Source: Pedobacter sp. (GTDB lineage Bacteria > Bacteroidota > Bacteroidia > Sphingobacteriales > Sphingobacteriaceae). Taken from it: a stretch of 64,000 nt of DNA. Both the position numbers and the translations under genes were made by a program. Numbering within the stretch: position 1 is the stretch's first letter; every line of letters starts with the position of its first letter. Of the stretch, positions 26,262-35,900 are shown piece after piece. The notes under the pieces are model-generated. The model was not told where the DNA came from, ran no database searches, and saw nothing but the letters and a program-made list of their open reading frames with translations. Where the stretch lies: NCBI RefSeq assembly GCF_031119335.1, contig NZ_JAVHXT010000003.1, positions 326,113-390,112 on the forward strand, given 5' to 3'.

Positions 26262-26903
26262 ATGAAACTAGATACAAGAGCAGAAAATATCTTAAATCAA
26301 ATTGATAGTAAAACCAAGCTAGGCGATTTACGGAAGCTTGCGAAGGAACTAAAAAAGGATCATGAACTGGCAATGGTACTTTGGTCATTTGGAAAACTGC
26401 TACCCAGACAGTTGGCCATCTTAATTATGGACAGCAAGTTACTATCTGAAGAGCTGATTAACCAACTAGACGAGGATATGCAAACGCATCCTTTAGACGA
26501 ACGTAACCAGTTAGTGGATTGGCTAATGGCTAATCAACTAACAAAAGATAAGAAAACAACGGCACTCATTGGTTCTTGGGAAAACAGCTCCTCTGCATTG
26601 CAAAGGCGAGTTTTTTGGTATCACCAAGCAAGGTTAAGATGGGTTGGCCAAACACCACCAGACAACACGGAACACTTAATAAGCACCATTGAAGCCAAGA
26701 TAGCTAAAGAAGAACCAGAGGTGCAATGGGCAATGAATTTTCTTGCTGGTTGGGTTGGCGTTTACGACAAAAAATACAGAGCACGCTGTATTGCCATTGG
26801 TGAAAAAACGGGGCTTTACAAAGGGGAAATGGTGTCGAAAGGTTGTACACCCGATTATTTGCCAGAATTCATAGCCATAGAAAGTAAAAAAAGGAACATT
26901 TAG
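26262..26903 (+). CDS. DNA alkylation repair enzyme, AlkD-like
   Basis: 213 residues, mostly helical in HEAT-like repeats, as in the AlkD family of DNA glycosylases that release N3- and N7-alkylpurines. Recognised by LGDLRKLAKELKKDHELAMVLWSFG, the NQLVDWL segment and the aromatic-rich stretch RRVFWYHQARLRWVG. Whether the AlkD catalytic Asp/Trp/Arg positions are all kept cannot be verified by eye. An upstream -7 box is not evident. It is followed by the YdeI-like gene after 30 bases, probably in one unit. Confidence 0.8.
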   Translation: MKLDTRAENILNQIDSKTKLGDLRKLAKELKKDHELAMVLWSFGKLLPRQLAILIMDSKLLSEELINQLDEDMQTHPLDERNQLVDWLMANQLTKDKKTTALIGSWENSSSALQRRVFWYHQARLRWVGQTPPDNTEHLISTIEAKIAKEEPEVQWAMNFLAGWVGVYDKKYRARCIAIGEKTGLYKGEMVSKGCTPDYLPEFIAIESKKRNI

Positions 26904-26933
26904 CTATTTTACAGCATATCTAAAAACTACCAG

Positions 26934-27545
26934 ATGAATAATTTCGACCTTAAAGTAGACACCTACATTGCAAATGCGGAGGACTTTGCAAAACCAATAT
27001 TAGCGCATTGGCGTAAACTAGCGCACCAGCATTGCCCGCAAATTGTAGAAGCCATCAAATGGGGATATCCGCATTTAGATTACAAAGGCGATTTTATGTT
27101 TGTGCTAGCTGCTTATAAAAAGCATTGCTCTTTTACCTTTATTAAAGCAGAGCTGATGAGCGACAAGCGACTAAAGAACAGCAAAAATCTTAAACCTGCA
27201 GATAGATTTCTGGGCAAAATTACAAGCTTGGCAGATTTACCACCCGATGATGAATTTGTTGCATTACTTAAAGAAGCGATGATTTTAAACGAGAAAGGAA
27301 TTAAAGTTCCTACTCAAAAATCGGAGAAGCCTACGGTGGTAGAAATGCCAGCATACTTTGCCGAGTGCTTAGCAATGGATCCCGTGGCCAAAGAAATATT
27401 CGAAAGCAAATCTCCCTCTTTTAGAAAAGACTATATCACTTGGATTGTAGACGCCAAAACCGAAGCAACAAGAGACAAGCGAATTGCCGAGGCCATTCAA
27501 TGGATATCAGAAGGAAAAAGTAGGTTTTGGAAATATGCAAAGTAG
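26934..27545 (+). CDS. YdeI/OmpD-associated family protein (DUF1801 + OmdA)
   Basis: 203 residues. The N-terminal DUF1801-like domain is seen in CPQIVEAIKWGYPHLDYKGDFMFVLAAYKKHCSFTF. The C-terminal OmdA-like helical domain is PAYFAECLAMDPVAKEIFESKSPSFRKDYITWIVDAKTEATRDKRI. The family is widespread in soil bacteria and its function is poorly defined (linked to stress and antimicrobial-peptide tolerance in some enterics). It converges on the tolC gene with an 18-base gap, too short for a separate terminator. Confidence 0.82.
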   Translation: MNNFDLKVDTYIANAEDFAKPILAHWRKLAHQHCPQIVEAIKWGYPHLDYKGDFMFVLAAYKKHCSFTFIKAELMSDKRLKNSKNLKPADRFLGKITSLADLPPDDEFVALLKEAMILNEKGIKVPTQKSEKPTVVEMPAYFAECLAMDPVAKEIFESKSPSFRKDYITWIVDAKTEATRDKRIAEAIQWISEGKSRFWKYAK

Positions 27546-27563
27546 GCGCTAACCTATAAGCAA

Positions 27564-28970
27564 TTACTGCATAAAATTCTCGTTCAGCCATTTAAGCTGA
27601 TTGTAACCTTTAATGAACTTCAAACGCAATTCTAAAATCTTCTCCTGTGCATCAATCAACTTATTTTCTCTGCTATTGATCAAGAACAAAGAACTTTCTC
27701 CAGCGTTGTACTTGGCTTCTTCTGCCTTTACCAAGCGCTCGTAGTTATCAATATTTTGCGTAGCGATATCTATCTGGTTGCGATAGTTGAGTACCTCGTT
27801 TTTATAGGTATTCAACTTAGTGTTAATTTCCTGTCTTTTGTAATCGATATCTAAAAGGTTTTGTTGCACTTTATTTTTCGCAATGCGATAATCGCCCCTG
27901 GCCTGCCTTAAAAAGATGGGTATTTCTAATTTTAAACCGTATTGATAGTTGTTTTGAAACAGCGGAAAAAACTCAGATCTGTAATTTTCCTTATTAAAGA
28001 AATTGTAGGTTAAATCTAATTTGGGCAAAAAGCTCTGAAATTTAAGCCGACGTTCGCTTTCTAAAAAATCTTGCTTTCGCAGGTAGAACATCACCGATGC
28101 GTGGTTAGCCAAAGGTTGGTTGCTTAGCTGAGCCAGTAATTGCGCATAATCTTGGTAAGCCACATTGCCCATCAAGGTTTCGCTTGGTAAAATACCTTCC
28201 AAAATATCGTAAGGTTGTTGGTTCTCTTTCCATAAAAACAAAGACAGTTCTTGAGTAGCTTTCACAAATTGCAGGTAAGCATCTTTTTGCTCTAGCTCGA
28301 AACTTTGTAATTGTGATAATGCTTCTGTGGTATCAATAGCTGCACGTTCGCCGTATTGGTAGGTTTTTCTGGTGAGTGCTAAACGATCTTGGTTGATAGT
28401 TACCGCCCTACTTTGTAGCAAGAAAATTTCGTACTCTTTTACCCAATTCCAGTAAGCATTATCGGCGGCCAAAAGCAAATCGTTGGTGAGCACAAGTTGT
28501 TCGGCCTCGGTCATCTGCAAGCCAATTCTCGCCTGGTCTAGCAACGCTCTTCGCCTATCGTAAACCAGATTTTTAGCTAGCGGAACCGTTAATCCAAATT
28601 GGTATAGACCACCACGGGTATCGCTGTTATTCAGCTTTTGTCCGTCGATATAGTTATAACTGCCATTTAATTCTATGCCATACCAAGTAGGAATACCCAA
28701 GCCAATGTTTGTTTCTTTGTAGTAATCGATGCCATCAATAGTTTTTTCACCTTTTTTACCTTCAACTACCGGATCAAAATTACCTCTAGCTCTTTGGATT
28801 TCTGCCCTCGCTATTTCATTTTGCAGTCGATATTTGAACGCTAATGGATGGTAGCTTTTAACGGCAGCTAAAAACTCCTGATGCGAAAGCCGCAGGGTAT
28901 CTTGTCCAAAAACTGGCTGAACAACGCAAATCATTAAGAAAACTAAGACAAATCTATATCGCATTTTCAT
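27564..28970 (-). CDS. TolC-family outer membrane efflux protein
   Basis: Outer membrane exit duct of a tripartite exporter. 468 residues with a signal peptide ending VFGQ, then two OEP repeats of long helices (heptad-rich segments around residues 150-240 and 350-460) and beta stretches such as FGLTVPLAKNLVYDRRRALL and YGLKLEIPIFLRQARGDYRIAKNKV. Last gene of the operon tetR-ABC-hlyD-tolC; its ATG lies 2 bases after the hlyD stop. Substrate unknown. Confidence 0.9.
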   Translation of the reverse strand: MKMRYRFVLVFLMICVVQPVFGQDTLRLSHQEFLAAVKSYHPLAFKYRLQNEIARAEIQRARGNFDPVVEGKKGEKTIDGIDYYKETNIGLGIPTWYGIELNGSYNYIDGQKLNNSDTRGGLYQFGLTVPLAKNLVYDRRRALLDQARIGLQMTEAEQLVLTNDLLLAADNAYWNWVKEYEIFLLQSRAVTINQDRLALTRKTYQYGERAAIDTTEALSQLQSFELEQKDAYLQFVKATQELSLFLWKENQQPYDILEGILPSETLMGNVAYQDYAQLLAQLSNQPLANHASVMFYLRKQDFLESERRLKFQSFLPKLDLTYNFFNKENYRSEFFPLFQNNYQYGLKLEIPIFLRQARGDYRIAKNKVQQNLLDIDYKRQEINTKLNTYKNEVLNYRNQIDIATQNIDNYERLVKAEEAKYNAGESSLFLINSRENKLIDAQEKILELRLKFIKGYNQLKWLNENFMQ

Positions 28971-28972
28971 TT

Positions 28973-30271
28973 CTATTTGGTAGTTGTTTCAGTTTTGGCG
29001 ATGTAATAGTCGGGTGGGAAACCGTTAATGTTTCGCCATAGCTCGTACCAAATAGGCACATCATTTAAAATAGCGATGCCTTGCACACCAGCGCCCATTT
29101 TTATTTGTGGCGGCCACGGTTTTTGCGTTTTATCTTCTACCACCAACGCTTTAAATAAACCATTAACGCTAATGTTATTTTCTATGGCTACTACTCTTCC
29201 AGTAAAAGTTCCGTAACTGGTATTTGGCCAACCAGAAAATACAATGGCAGGGAAGCCGTCGAAAATACACATTACCCGTTGCCCTTCTTTAAGCAATGGC
29301 AAATCCACAGGTTTTACATAAATCTCTACTGCGTAATCTACCTTTTTGGGCACAATGGTGCCAATGCTTTCGGTTTCTTTCAAAATTTCGCCAATACCAG
29401 CTTTGTTGAGCTGTACCACCTGCCCATCTTGTGATGCCACCACATAATACAAACCTCTCCTAGCTTGGTAATTTGCCGCCTGATTTTCGAGCTTGGCAAT
29501 ATCTCCAGTGCTGCCTTCAATCTGCCCCATGCTTTGGTAACGTTCGCCTTGAGTTTTGCTTAATTTTTCGGTGTAATCTTGTATGGTAGCGTTCTGTTCT
29601 ATGTTAGTTGCTACAATTTCCTGCCTGGTTTGCGCCAACTTATTTTGTGCCGCAGTTTTTTTAGCCACTGCATTTTGATAACTCACGTTACGTTGTTGAA
29701 ATTGTGTAAGCGACACCAAACCATCGTCGTACATCTTTTTCTGGCGATTGTATTGATCTTCACTTAACTTCAGTTCATTATCCGCAGCCAAAAGTTCTGC
29801 TTCTTCTGCTGCTAGTTTATTATTTAACTGACTGATCTTCACCTTCAGTTGGCTCAGTTTCAAATCTCTAGCCGCATTAAGCGCACTCAGCTGACTGTCC
29901 GTTGCCCCAACTTTGGCTTCGTAGTAACTTCTTACGCCCCTTTTTGCTTTCACTTGTTCTTGGGTGCGTTCTAACAAAAGTGGATCTAGGTAATCGTCCT
30001 TTACCTCTGTCAGTTGTAAAATGGTATCTCCTTTGTTAACGTAATCACCATTTTTTACGTACCATTTTATAATCTTACCCGGAATAGGCGAATTAAGTTG
30101 CTGTGGACGTTGATCTTGGTAGAGCGTACTCACGTTTCCCCTTACCTTGATATTTTGGGTCCAAGGTAAAAAGAGCACCACCACACAAAAACCTAAAAAG
30201 ATAAAAAACCACCTTTTTACTCGTGAGTCTCTATTAATATGATAAATGTTATCGATAGATTTTAACTTCAT
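28973..30271 (-). CDS. HlyD-family periplasmic adaptor
   Basis: Membrane fusion protein linking the inner-membrane ABC subunit to TolC. 432 residues: one N-terminal transmembrane helix (residues 20-41, RWFFIFLGFCVVVLFLPW), a biotinyl-lipoyl half (SPIPGKIIKWYVKNGDYVNKGDTIL), a long alpha-helical hairpin about residues 85-245 rich in Gln/Lys/Ala, then the second lipoyl half (YYVVASQDGQVVQLNKAGIGEILKE) and beta-barrel (VDYAVEIYVKPVDLPLLKEGQRV). The layout is that of adaptors paired with type I secretion ABC proteins. Seventeen bases separate it from the ABC gene. Confidence 0.9.
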   Translation of the reverse strand: MKLKSIDNIYHINRDSRVKRWFFIFLGFCVVVLFLPWTQNIKVRGNVSTLYQDQRPQQLNSPIPGKIIKWYVKNGDYVNKGDTILQLTEVKDDYLDPLLLERTQEQVKAKRGVRSYYEAKVGATDSQLSALNAARDLKLSQLKVKISQLNNKLAAEEAELLAADNELKLSEDQYNRQKKMYDDGLVSLTQFQQRNVSYQNAVAKKTAAQNKLAQTRQEIVATNIEQNATIQDYTEKLSKTQGERYQSMGQIEGSTGDIAKLENQAANYQARRGLYYVVASQDGQVVQLNKAGIGEILKETESIGTIVPKKVDYAVEIYVKPVDLPLLKEGQRVMCIFDGFPAIVFSGWPNTSYGTFTGRVVAIENNISVNGLFKALVVEDKTQKPWPPQIKMGAGVQGIAILNDVPIWYELWRNINGFPPDYYIAKTETTTK

Positions 30272-30288
30272 TTCTTAATCTGCTTAGG

Positions 30289-31956
30289 TTAATTGCTGGT
30301 TACTCTACCATTTTGAAGATGTAGCTCTTGGTCTGCTATATTCATAATCTCACTAGCATCCGACACGATAATTACCGTTGCTTTCTTCTTAATTTCTTGT
30401 AAGTATTCGATCATCTTCAACTTAAATTCAGCATTCATACCATCTAATGGATCTTCTAAAAGTAGTAAACGATGATTGCCCAAAAGTGCTCTCAACAACA
30501 ATATTTTCTTTTTCGAACTAAATGAAATTTCGGTATCTGTCTCACTTAGTTCAGTATAAAATCCATTGGTAAATTGACTTGATAAATGTTCTATGCCAAT
30601 CAATTCTGATAATTCTAGGATATCTTCTGTGTTTACATCCTTCCTACCTAATAAAATATTGTCTTGCAGTGTACCTTTTATAATTTGCATATCTTCCATA
30701 TAAAGGCCTATCAAATTTCTTAACGATATTTTATCCAAGTTCTTAAGCGGAACCTTGTCGAACAAAATTGCTCCAGAAGTTGGATCATAAAATCCAGCCA
30801 TCATATTTAAAAGCAATGATTTACCAGCGCCCAACTTGCCAGATATCACCGTTAGGGTATTAGGTTGTATATTGAAATTCAAGCTCGACAGTATGTCTTT
30901 ATTATCGTTAAATGAAAAACTTACATCTTTAAAACCTACTTCCATTCCACCATTTTTTTGCTCCAACACAATGTCAGCGTTATGTTCGTCGGTAAGTTCT
31001 GTTACTTTTTCCAGTTTCACTAACGATGCAATTACATCATAATAACTTTCCAAGCTTTTAATCAGCTTTTCAACAGCGGTCATCATGGTAAGTACCACAA
31101 TTTCGGTAGCGATAAAAGCACCAATGTTTAGTTGTTGGGTAACGAGCAAGTAGGTCCCAATGGCAAGCATCACCAATGTCATAATTACTTTAAAGCCGAT
31201 AATTGCCTTGTATTGAAATTCCAACACCTTAAAATGCGAAGTACGATGATCTAAATATTTCACCACTCGCTCATCGGTACCGGCAAGGTGAAGTTCGGTT
31301 TTAGAATTAATTTTGAAGGTTTTGATAGCACCAGCGATATCCTCCAACCAAGAAGCTACCTCATATTTTTTATCACTTTCTTCCACACTAGATTGAATGC
31401 CCGAGTCCATCGTATAACGGAAAATGAGCACTACAATGATAATTACGATTCCGCCAAAAACTAAAAACCAAGGGTGATAGAACGAAAGTAGAAGTATTCC
31501 AAAAACAATTTGGATAAGCGCAGTTGGAATTTCGAGCAATATCTTTGAAATTCCTTTTTGCAGATTTGGTGCTTCGAAGAAACGGTTCACCAGCTCTGGC
31601 AAATAGTATTTTTTAGTGGCCGATAAATTGATATTCGGGAGCTTTTCCGCAAAGGCAATAGCGTATTCTACAAAGATTTTCTGCTGAATTTTCTCAATAA
31701 TCTGCATCACCTTAATTCTGAAAAAACCAGCTAAAAAAGTACCTAACACCACAAAACCAATCAGTAAATACAGTGATGTAACCATGGTAGCCCCCATTAC
31801 AAAGCTTACAATTGCCTGTATGCCCAAGGGGATACTTAATTGCACCAAGCCACTTAATATGGCATAAACATAAATAGCAGTTACATCTTTCTTTTCTTTG
31901 GTGATGTATTTAAATAACGCCTTACTACTTTTTGTATAATCTTGATTTTGTGCCAT
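30289..31956 (-). CDS. ABC exporter with degenerate nucleotide-binding domain
   Basis: Half-size ABC exporter, 555 residues: six-helix membrane domain (about residues 25-305) and an NBD (about 335-555). There is no N-terminal peptidase domain. Walker A is intact (GKLGAGKS, 373-380). The other ATPase motifs depart from consensus: the Q-loop region reads YMED (Gln to Glu421); the LSGGQ signature is absent, with EISFSSKKK at 476-484; Walker B reads LLLLEDP (Glu501-Asp502, the reverse of Asp-Glu); and the H-loop His is Asp533 in VSDAS. Nucleotide binding is likely, but ordinary hydrolysis is doubtful. The reading frame is clean and operon context is kept, so it is not a decaying gene. It begins immediately after the tetR stop. 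Confidence 0.88.
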   Translation of the reverse strand: MAQNQDYTKSSKALFKYITKEKKDVTAIYVYAILSGLVQLSIPLGIQAIVSFVMGATMVTSLYLLIGFVVLGTFLAGFFRIKVMQIIEKIQQKIFVEYAIAFAEKLPNINLSATKKYYLPELVNRFFEAPNLQKGISKILLEIPTALIQIVFGILLLSFYHPWFLVFGGIVIIIVVLIFRYTMDSGIQSSVEESDKKYEVASWLEDIAGAIKTFKINSKTELHLAGTDERVVKYLDHRTSHFKVLEFQYKAIIGFKVIMTLVMLAIGTYLLVTQQLNIGAFIATEIVVLTMMTAVEKLIKSLESYYDVIASLVKLEKVTELTDEHNADIVLEQKNGGMEVGFKDVSFSFNDNKDILSSLNFNIQPNTLTVISGKLGAGKSLLLNMMAGFYDPTSGAILFDKVPLKNLDKISLRNLIGLYMEDMQIIKGTLQDNILLGRKDVNTEDILELSELIGIEHLSSQFTNGFYTELSETDTEISFSSKKKILLLRALLGNHRLLLLEDPLDGMNAEFKLKMIEYLQEIKKKATVIIVSDASEIMNIADQELHLQNGRVTSN

Positions 31957-31957
31957 A

Positions 31958-32632
31958 TTATTTAATTACTGAGAAAGCCAAAGCATTTAGATATGCCAAT
32001 ACATAAGTTTTATGCTGCGTTCTACTTTTATTGTCTGTAAGTTTAGGTAAATGTTCACTAAAAAACTGTTGATCGTGTGCCGTTTCCATCAACGTGCTAG
32101 ACAACGATTTGGGATAAGCAAATTTCGGGTTGATTTCCAAAACGATCTCCCCTATAAATTGGCACAAACTCTTAAGCGGATTAAACACAAGCTCTTTGTT
32201 AATTTCATCCACTTCTTTTACCAAGTAAGATTTACTGCTTTCTGATATCACGATACGATGCAGTTTCTGTAAATCATACTCTTGCATTTCTGAACTGTAG
32301 CCATCACTGTGCGTAATAATTTCTAAGATCAGCTTAAGTTTTGCAGTACTATCAGTTATTTGCTGCAAACGCATTTTTGCCACAAATTCTAAATAGTTCC
32401 AGTACCAATTAAGGATATAAGTCAGCAGCTTGTGTTTAGAAGAAAAATAACGATAAATAGTAGTTTCTGTAGAATCTATCTTTTGTGCTAGTTTTTTGAA
32501 GGTGAAACGCTCAAAGCCCACGTCATCAATTAAGTCAATTGCGTTGCTAACAATTGACTTTCCCAGTTCGCTACTTTCCGGATCCCGTAGATACAGATGA
32601 TCACTCAGCTTAAATTTCAGCAAAAATTCCAT
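31958..32632 (-). CDS. TetR-family transcriptional regulator
   Basis: 224 residues. N-terminal helix-turn-helix near residues 25-70: IVSNAIDLIDDVGFERFTFKKLAQKI then STETTIYRYFSSKHKLLTYIL. The remainder is the helical ligand-binding/dimer domain. It is the first gene of the unit tetR-ABC-hlyD-tolC and its stop abuts the ABC start, so it probably autoregulates the whole exporter. A palindrome at 32,651-32,668 is a likely operator. The ligand may be related to the exported compound; this is inference. Confidence 0.9.
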   Translation of the reverse strand: MEFLLKFKLSDHLYLRDPESSELGKSIVSNAIDLIDDVGFERFTFKKLAQKIDSTETTIYRYFSSKHKLLTYILNWYWNYLEFVAKMRLQQITDSTAKLKLILEIITHSDGYSSEMQEYDLQKLHRIVISESSKSYLVKEVDEINKELVFNPLKSLCQFIGEIVLEINPKFAYPKSLSSTLMETAHDQQFFSEHLPKLTDNKSRTQHKTYVLAYLNALAFSVIK

Positions 32633-32650
32633 AACAACTTATAACCTAAT

Positions 32651-32668
32651 TGTTCTAAAAGTTGAACA
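32651..32668. promoter_or_regulatory. Candidate TetR operator
   Basis: TGTTCTAAAAGTTGAACA is an 18-base dyad (arms TGTTC/GAACA). It lies between the candidate -7 element and the tetR ATG, overlapping the predicted transcription start, a typical site for autorepression. Confidence 0.4.
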
Positions 32669-32672
32669 CTCA

Positions 32673-32680
32673 CAAATGTA
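32673..32680 (-). promoter_or_regulatory. -7 element for the exporter operon
   Basis: Minus strand TACATTTG fits TAnnTTTG and lies 40 bases before the tetR ATG at 32632. No clear -33 box. Confidence 0.45.
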
Positions 32681-32919
32681 AGTAATACTATCATCACGAT
32701 GTATATAACAACAACTGCTAGTTGTGGTTTTAATAACTTATGACAATGAGCAAACGCTTAAATTAAAGCACGATTAGAATTTAAAAAAGCGCTACTTATT
32801 GCACAAAATATTGAGTTGTAATTTTAGCTTTTAAAAGGCTGTACCAAACTTACAATGCAATGTTTGTTCAGCTTTTGTTAAAATATGTTAGAAATAGGTT
32901 CAACAATGGCTATACAACG

Positions 32920-32927
32920 TATCTTTG
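32920..32927 (+). promoter_or_regulatory. -7 element for the AsmA-like gene
   Basis: TATCTTTG (TAnnTTTG) stands 28 bases before the TTG at 32956 and inside the upstream part of the open frame. This supports the downstream start. Confidence 0.5.
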
Positions 32928-32955
32928 TACCAAACGCCATTTAAATCTTACCATC

Positions 32956-35900
32956 TTGAAGAAGTTTTTTAAAATTCTGGGCATCAGTATTGCCTCTTTG
33001 ATAGCGCTTTTGTTCATCATTCCCTTTCTTATCCCAAAAACCATTAACCAACAAATCACCAAAACGATTAATCAGAATATAAAGGGAGAAGTTAGTTTTA
33101 AGGGAACTGGACTTTCGTTTTTTACACACTTTCCTTCGCTAACGCTAAATTTAGATGAATTTCTGCTTAAGGGTTCAGCACCTTTTAAAAACGATACTTT
33201 AATTTATGCCAAGCAGATGGGTTTGGGTATCAATTTGTTTTCGCTATTTGGCGACCAAATCAAGGTTGATGAATTTTACTTAGATAATGCCAAAATTAAC
33301 ATTCTTTCTGATGAGCAAGGCCATGCCAATTATAATGTATACGAAAGTAAAGACGATGGCAAGAAAACCACAGATACTGCTAGTACAGCTATCAAAATAG
33401 AAGGTATCTATATTAAAAACAGCGATTTAGTTTACAACGATAAATCGATCCCGATGATGATTGATGCAAAAGGCGTGAACTATAGCGGTACCGGAGATTT
33501 AAGCAAGGCGATTTTTGATTTAAAGAGTAAACTTTCTATTAAAGATGCCGATATTTATTACGCTGGCACGCCATACCTGCTGCACAAAGAATTAAATGCC
33601 AAGCTCATCACCAAAATCAATACCAACTCTTTGGATTTGCTGTTCGATGAAAACGACATTAAAATAAACTCTTTACCTATTCGCTTTGTAGGCCGTTTCT
33701 CTTTCTTAAAAGATGGTTACGACATGGATTTTAAGACGCAGGCTAAGGAAACCGATTTACAGAATATGTTTACTGCGTTACCTGCCGAAATTGCCGAAAA
33801 ATTAGAAAAAACCAAAGTTAAAGGCTATGCAGAGATAGATGCTTCGCTAATTGGCAAATACATTGCAGAGAGCAATACGATGCCTAGCTTAACTTTCAAT
33901 ATGAAGGTTCGTGATGGTGAAATTAAAAATCCAAATGCTCCAGAGGCCATCAAAAACTTGTTCCTAAACCTACAAACCAAAATCCCAAGCTTAAATCCAG
34001 ATAGTTTGGATTTGAATATGGATAGCTTGTATTTCAATATCGGCAACGACTATTTAGCTTCAGTGACCAAAATTAAAGGTTTGAAAGAACCACAAATCTA
34101 TACCAAAACCCGTTCTAACATCGATTTAGAGAAATGGGCAAAAGTGGTAAACATGGATAGTCTAAATATTAAAGGAAGGCTGGTAATGAGCGTAAATGCT
34201 GATGGAAAATACAGTACAAAGGTTGTAAAGAGTGGTGTGAGGAAGGTGGATACTGTTATTGCTACCGTACCTACTTTTGACGCAAAAATTAAATTGAGCA
34301 ATGGTTATTTTAAATATGCTTCGCTCCCTTCCCCTATCGATAAAATTAACTTCGATTTTGTAGGCAACAATGTTAATGGCGATTATAAAAACACCAAACT
34401 GGAAATCAGTAATATCGATATCAATGCGATGTCGAACTACATTAAAGGTTATTTGAAACTGCAAACCATTAACTATATCACGGTAGATTTAGGTCTGAAA
34501 ACTGCTATTAATTTTGCAGAAATCAAAAATTTCTACCCTGTTAAGGGATTGATTTTAAATGGAAAATTAGCTGTTGATGTAACCAGTAAAGGTTCTTATG
34601 ATAAAGCTCAAAAACTTTTCCCTGTGACCAATGCTTTGATTAAATTGGATAGAGGTTATATCAAAACTGCTCATTTTAGCGAAGCTTTAGAAAAGATTGA
34701 TATTGATGCCGCAATTACCAACAAAAACGGGAGTTTAAAGGGCACTTTATTGAACATCAAACCTATTTCTTTTGAGATGTCTGGTCAGCCATTTTTGCTA
34801 AAAGCCAATGTGAGCAATTTAGAAAATGTATCGTACGATATTGCTTCTAGAGGGACTTTAGATATTGGAAAGCTGTACAAACTGTTCGCAGTTCCAGGCT
34901 ACCAAGTTAAAGGCTTAATTTACACCAATGTAAACTTTAAAGGTTTACAGAGCGATGCCATGGCGGGTAGATATGGTCGTTTACAGAACAAAGGTTTTAT
35001 GAGTATTAAGGATTTAAATATCCTAACAGATATGTTCCCTAATGCATTTATCATTAAAAATGGTAAGTTCTCGTTCACATCGTCTGCTTTAAAATTTGAT
35101 GAGTTTAATGCCTCTTACGGAGGTTCGGATTTTAAATTGAATGGAAACTTGAACAACTATGTAAATTTTGTTTTTGATGAAAGAGAGAAACTTACGGGTA
35201 GTTTTGTACTGCACAGCAATAAAATTGTAGCCGATGAATTTATGGCCTACGCTGGCGATACCACCGCATCAACTAGCAGTTCAACAGCTAAAGGTGTCAT
35301 CATTATTCCAGCTAACCTGAATGTGACTTTTGCCGCCAATGCCAACGATGTGGAGTATAACGGACTTAATCTTAAAAATGCAAAGGGCAAAATGACCATT
35401 AACAATGGTAAGCTTACTTTATCGCAAACTGGCTTTGACTTAGTTGGAGCAAAAGTGCTGATGGATGCGAGCTACCAAAGCACCAGTCCAACCGCTGCAA
35501 ACTTCGATTTTAAGCTAAATGCAAAAGAATTTGATATCGCCAAAGCGTATAAAGAAATCAAATTGTTTAGAGAAATGGCTACTTCGGCATCGAAAGTGAA
35601 AGGTATTGTTGGTTTAGATTACCAATTAACTGGCAGACTGAATGATGAAATGTTTCCTGTATTACCATCGGTAAAAGGCGGCGGCACTTTGACTTTAAAA
35701 GATGTGAAATTGGCTGGTTTCAAAATGATGAACGCAGTGAGTAAAGAAACGAAGAGAGATAGCTTAACCAATCCGAATTTGAAAGATGTAGTGGTTAAAA
35801 CAACTATCAAAAACAACATCTTGACGATTGAGCGTACCAAAATGAAAATCGCTGGTTTTAGGCCACGTTTTGAAGGCCAAGTAAGTTTAGATGGTCGTTT

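Noticed and set aside
27546..27563. Terminator between the YdeI-like gene and tolC
   Set aside because: The 18-base gap has no hairpin; transcripts must overlap or end inside the opposite gene.
32860..32955. N-terminal extension of the AsmA-like protein from an upstream ATG
   Set aside because: The extension has no membrane or signal features and precedes the likely promoter; TTG at 32,956 starts just before the transmembrane helix.
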